A DNA stretch of 64,000 nt from Flavipsychrobacter sp. (lineage in GTDB: Bacteria; Bacteroidota; Bacteroidia; Chitinophagales; Chitinophagaceae), in assembly GCA_016787265.1 (NCBI GenBank), contig JAEUVF010000015.1, positions 1 to 64,000 on the forward strand, given 5' to 3'. Below the pieces are notes generated by a model. The model did no database searches and had not been told where the DNA came from. It saw only the letters and a program-made list of their open reading frames with translations. The translations under genes and the position numbers were made by a program. Below are positions 61,910 through 64,000 of this stretch, one piece after another; positions within the stretch are counted from its first letter, which is position 1; each line of letters opens with the position of its first letter.

Positions 61910-62956
61910 CTATGCCTCTTCATCAAAATACAACTTGTAATACTTCTTCCCTACCGTTTCATCATAACCGCGCTCCAGGAGGTCGCGGCGTCCGTGGATG
62001 TAAACATGAAAGTTCTTGTCCAGTTTGAGCACAGACTTAAATACTTTCTGCTGCTTCTTAACCGCTGCCAGGTGGATATCAAATTCTTCATCAATCACAT
62101 AGTTGCGATTAGCCTCAAAGTGTCGTTTATAATCCATAAAACTGTCCACCACCTCGGGGTGATGAATCACTTCATCTGCAAATTCCTGGAGATTGAACTG
62201 CTCCTTTGACTTGAAATAATCCATGGATTTATTGAGCAGATCTATCTGATCGGATTTGCTTACATCAAACTTCTCGGCGTATTCCTTTTCGATAAAAAGT
62301 TTGCAGAGTCCCAATGCCTGGTTGGTATGGTGGTAGCTGTCTGTATACGGCTGTACCTGGAGAAAATCACTGATCCAATATTGGGTATCGTTCTGTTTAT
62401 TGGTAGTATCCACTACCAGCACCTTATATCCTTCCGCTTCATTTTCCCGGATAATCAAACAGCCTTTGTCCAGCTTATTGATATTGATACCGTCCTCGGC
62501 CGCCAACTCCCAGCCACCTGCATGCGAAAACACTTTAAGAAAGGTTTCCTTGGTTTCAGATTTAAATAAACCCAATGCTTTCTTTTCCTCCCCTTCCACT
62601 AACAACTTATCAAACAACACCACATACAATTCTCCTTCTTTTACTCTTGCATGCGTAGATTTTTGATAGAGCAGTTGCGCCAGAAAAGCAGCAACTTTCT
62701 GAAAATTGCCGGGATCATCAAAGATCTTTTTGGCATATTGGTAAACCTCATTCAGCTCCAGCTCACTGATATGGGTAAAATGATAGACATCGTGTTCATT
62801 AAAAGGAGCCAGGAAATAGCGGGTTAGCAATCCCCTTACAATTTCATCATTTAACGTAAGTGTATTGGGAGAAAGCTGTAAAGCTTCCCCACGGGTCGGA
62901 TTCCCAACTTTATGAACAATAGCTTTTTCCAGTGTAACGGCATCAATTCCTGTCAT
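61910..62956 (-). CDS. Nucleoid-associated protein (NdpA/YejK-like, NA37)
   Basis: A 348-residue soluble protein of the NA37/YejK family. The N-terminal IVHKVGNPTRGEALQLSPNTLTLNDEIVRGLLTRYFLAPF, the middle LYQKSTHARVKEGELYVVLFD and the later GYKVLVVDTTNKQNDTQYWISDFL fit this family. Members bind nucleoid DNA; the detailed role is poorly known. It overlaps the upstream gene by 4 nt. A -7 box TATCTTCG ends 4 nt before its ATG, within the upstream gene. Confidence 0.85.
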   Translation of the reverse strand: MTGIDAVTLEKAIVHKVGNPTRGEALQLSPNTLTLNDEIVRGLLTRYFLAPFNEHDVYHFTHISELELNEVYQYAKKIFDDPGNFQKVAAFLAQLLYQKSTHARVKEGELYVVLFDKLLVEGEEKKALGLFKSETKETFLKVFSHAGGWELAAEDGININKLDKGCLIIRENEAEGYKVLVVDTTNKQNDTQYWISDFLQVQPYTDSYHHTNQALGLCKLFIEKEYAEKFDVSKSDQIDLLNKSMDYFKSKEQFNLQEFADEVIHHPEVVDSFMDYKRHFEANRNYVIDEEFDIHLAAVKKQQKVFKSVLKLDKNFHVYIHGRRDLLERGYDETVGKKYYKLYFDEEA

Positions 62957-63504
62957 GGCGCGAAGATAGCGCCTTTGGTATTTTTTTCCTGTAAGGTTCG
63001 CTGGGCAGTCAGTTCTTTGTAACGGGTTTTAAACCGCGACCATAAATCATAAGAAGAAAGCCGGCTGAATGCATCCGGCACCGGTCCCATAGTTACAAAT
63101 TGTCTTATCGATGGTCCCTGAAAAAAACCTACAGCGCCCCATTTGATTCGATCATCCTGTAGAGCAGGGTACTCAATTACATATTGTTCCGTACAAACTA
63201 CCTGGTCCCGGTCGAGATAATATACCTCCAGGTATTCAATGGTATCTACGAAATAATGAACTTCAAAAATAACCACCCTTCCTTCAGACACTGTGTAGTG
63301 CCAGGTTTCACGAATGGGTTGGTCGTCCGATAAAAACTTGTGAAGATGAAAGGTTTGCTGTGAGATCAGGGAAATGCTATCTGCCCGTTGCACCACTTCA
63401 TCAATACGGCTTCGCCAGTCGGATCGTTGGGCCAACAACTCATCGCACCAAAAGTTACCTGCAAAAAACAGCAGCAATCCTAACCGAATTAATCCACCTT
63501 TCAT
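62953..63504 (-). CDS. Exported hypothetical protein
   Basis: A 183-residue protein with a signal peptide (about 1-25, ending ELLAQ). The mature part includes FEVHYFVDTIEYLEVYYLDRDQVVCTEQYVIEYP, a beta-sheet pattern without a known motif. I do not recognise the family. It overlaps the nucleoid-protein gene by 4 nt. Confidence 0.55.
   Translation of the reverse strand: MKGGLIRLGLLLFFAGNFWCDELLAQRSDWRSRIDEVVQRADSISLISQQTFHLHKFLSDDQPIRETWHYTVSEGRVVIFEVHYFVDTIEYLEVYYLDRDQVVCTEQYVIEYPALQDDRIKWGAVGFFQGPSIRQFVTMGPVPDAFSRLSSYDLWSRFKTRYKELTAQRTLQEKNTKGAIFAP
62961..62968 (-). promoter_or_regulatory. -7 box of the nucleoid-protein gene
   Basis: TATCTTCG on the minus strand ends 4 nt before the ATG at 62956. 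It lies inside the 3' end of the preceding gene, so an internal leaderless promoter is possible. Confidence 0.4.
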
Positions 63505-63544
63505 AACACCCGATTTGCTTCCGGTAAGTTACGAAAATTATGAA

Positions 63545-64000
63545 CTAGTTTTTCTGGCTGCGCGACCAAACAATAAAGTCAGTTGCTGGTATTTCTGTAA
63601 CTCCCAACTGACGCAAAATGGTAACCAGTTGCCCCCTGTGGTAGGTGCCATGATTAAACAAATGCAGCAAAAGGTGTGTACAGGAACTTTCAAAGGGATG
63701 ACCTTTCAGATTGGTATACGAAAAACTTTTCCTCAAATCCTCCTCAGACATGGACGCCAGCCAGTCCTTCCACACATGCCCCTGCATTAATAAGGCTTCG
63801 GCTCCCTTTAGCGGGTGTTCATGGAAGTTTTTACTTGGTATAAACATTTCTGTTTTACCCTGGACTCTTTGCCACCAGAGCGATTCCGCATCCCACATAT
63901 GCAGAAGTGTTTTTAAGAGGGAAGGAAAGCTACTCGTTACAGGCTGATTCCAGCTTTCCTCACCAATGTTTTTAAGACAACCATAGAGTTGTTCATTGGC
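63545..64000 (-). CDS. DinB/YfiT-family protein, partial at window edge
   Basis: The frame runs open to the end of the window, adding at least 34 residues (ANEQLYGCLKNIGEESWNQ...) before the first internal Met at 63898. The four-helix DinB pattern has a metal His in TLLHMWDAE and two in HLFNHGTYHRGQL. These proteins are often thiol transferases or unknown stress proteins. The true start lies beyond 64000. Confidence 0.85.
   Translation of the reverse strand, partial: ANEQLYGCLKNIGEESWNQPVTSSFPSLLKTLLHMWDAESLWWQRVQGKTEMFIPSKNFHEHPLKGAEALLMQGHVWKDWLASMSEEDLRKSFSYTNLKGHPFESSCTHLLLHLFNHGTYHRGQLVTILRQLGVTEIPATDFIVWSRSQKN

Overview
The window looks like chromosomal DNA of a Bacteroidota bacterium, probably a Chitinophagaceae-like aerobe or facultative denitrifier. 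The evidence is a SusC/SusD pair, the type IX secretion and gliding protein SprA, a PorE-like OmpA protein, a T9SS type-B sorted surface protein, lipoproteins with Bacteroidota-type lipoboxes, near absence of Shine-Dalgarno sequences, and -7 promoter boxes of the form TAnnTTTG or TAnnTTCG. Most of it is ordinary core genome. The accessory interest lies in 1-0.6 kb, 2.2-6.4 kb, 8.7-13 kb, 14-23 kb, 50.5-51.6 kb and 61.3-61.9 kb.

Layout. 1-600: one intact tRNA-Met(CAU) flanked by four broken tRNA copies in two tandem repeats (89 and 137 nt periods), each broken copy carrying a small GC palindrome. 0.6-2.2 kb: two lipoproteins. 2.2-6.4 kb: a Cys-rich small protein, a TonB-dependent receptor with a Cys cluster and an Asp-box propeller protein with a CxCC motif. 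6.4-8.6 kb: methyltransferase, cupin, exported carbonic anhydrase. 8.7-13 kb: DnaE-like polymerase plus DinB. 13-22.3 kb: a nitrous-oxide respiration region made of a heme-copper-oxidase-like membrane protein, a Crp/Fnr regulator, cytochrome c, clade II NosZ, a membrane-NosL fusion, NosD, NosF, NosY, group III truncated haemoglobin and a fasciclin lipoprotein. 22.4-29.8 kb: a transposase-derived gene, fused E1 dehydrogenase, FAH-family hydrolase, Pth, L25, Prs, RadC, DUF3467. 29.8-37.6 kb: an HhH/barrel protein pair and SusCD. 37.6-50.4 kb: FolD, QueE, PorE-like, DprA, GuaB, Lnt, a hydrolase, a PKD surface protein, an SDR. 50.5-52.4 kb: an operon with a broken ECF sigma factor. 52.4-61.3 kb: SprA, RuvA, FabH. 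61.3-64 kb: an IS256 remnant among microsatellites, a nucleoid-associated protein and a DinB/YfiT protein cut by the window edge.

The most notable observation links distant parts of the window. Palindromes of the form TGA-N6-TCA stand upstream of the cytochrome c/nos operon, the fasciclin gene and the Cys-rich/TonB locus. In each case a TAnnTTTG-like -7 box begins exactly 30 nt after the palindrome centre. The regulator gene has a half-site, and the carbonic anhydrase gene a related TTTGTRA palindrome, with the same spacing. This fits class-II activation by a Crp/Fnr-family protein, possibly the Dnr-like regulator encoded beside nos. It suggests that the Cys-rich outer-membrane locus at 2.2-6.4 kb belongs to the same regulon and may supply metal, perhaps copper, for NosZ. 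That functional link is inference. A second pattern is that several genes (folD, guaB, pth, lnt, the nucleoid protein, the methyltransferase, carbonic anhydrase) have the -7 box ending only 3-5 nt before ATG, which implies leaderless mRNAs.
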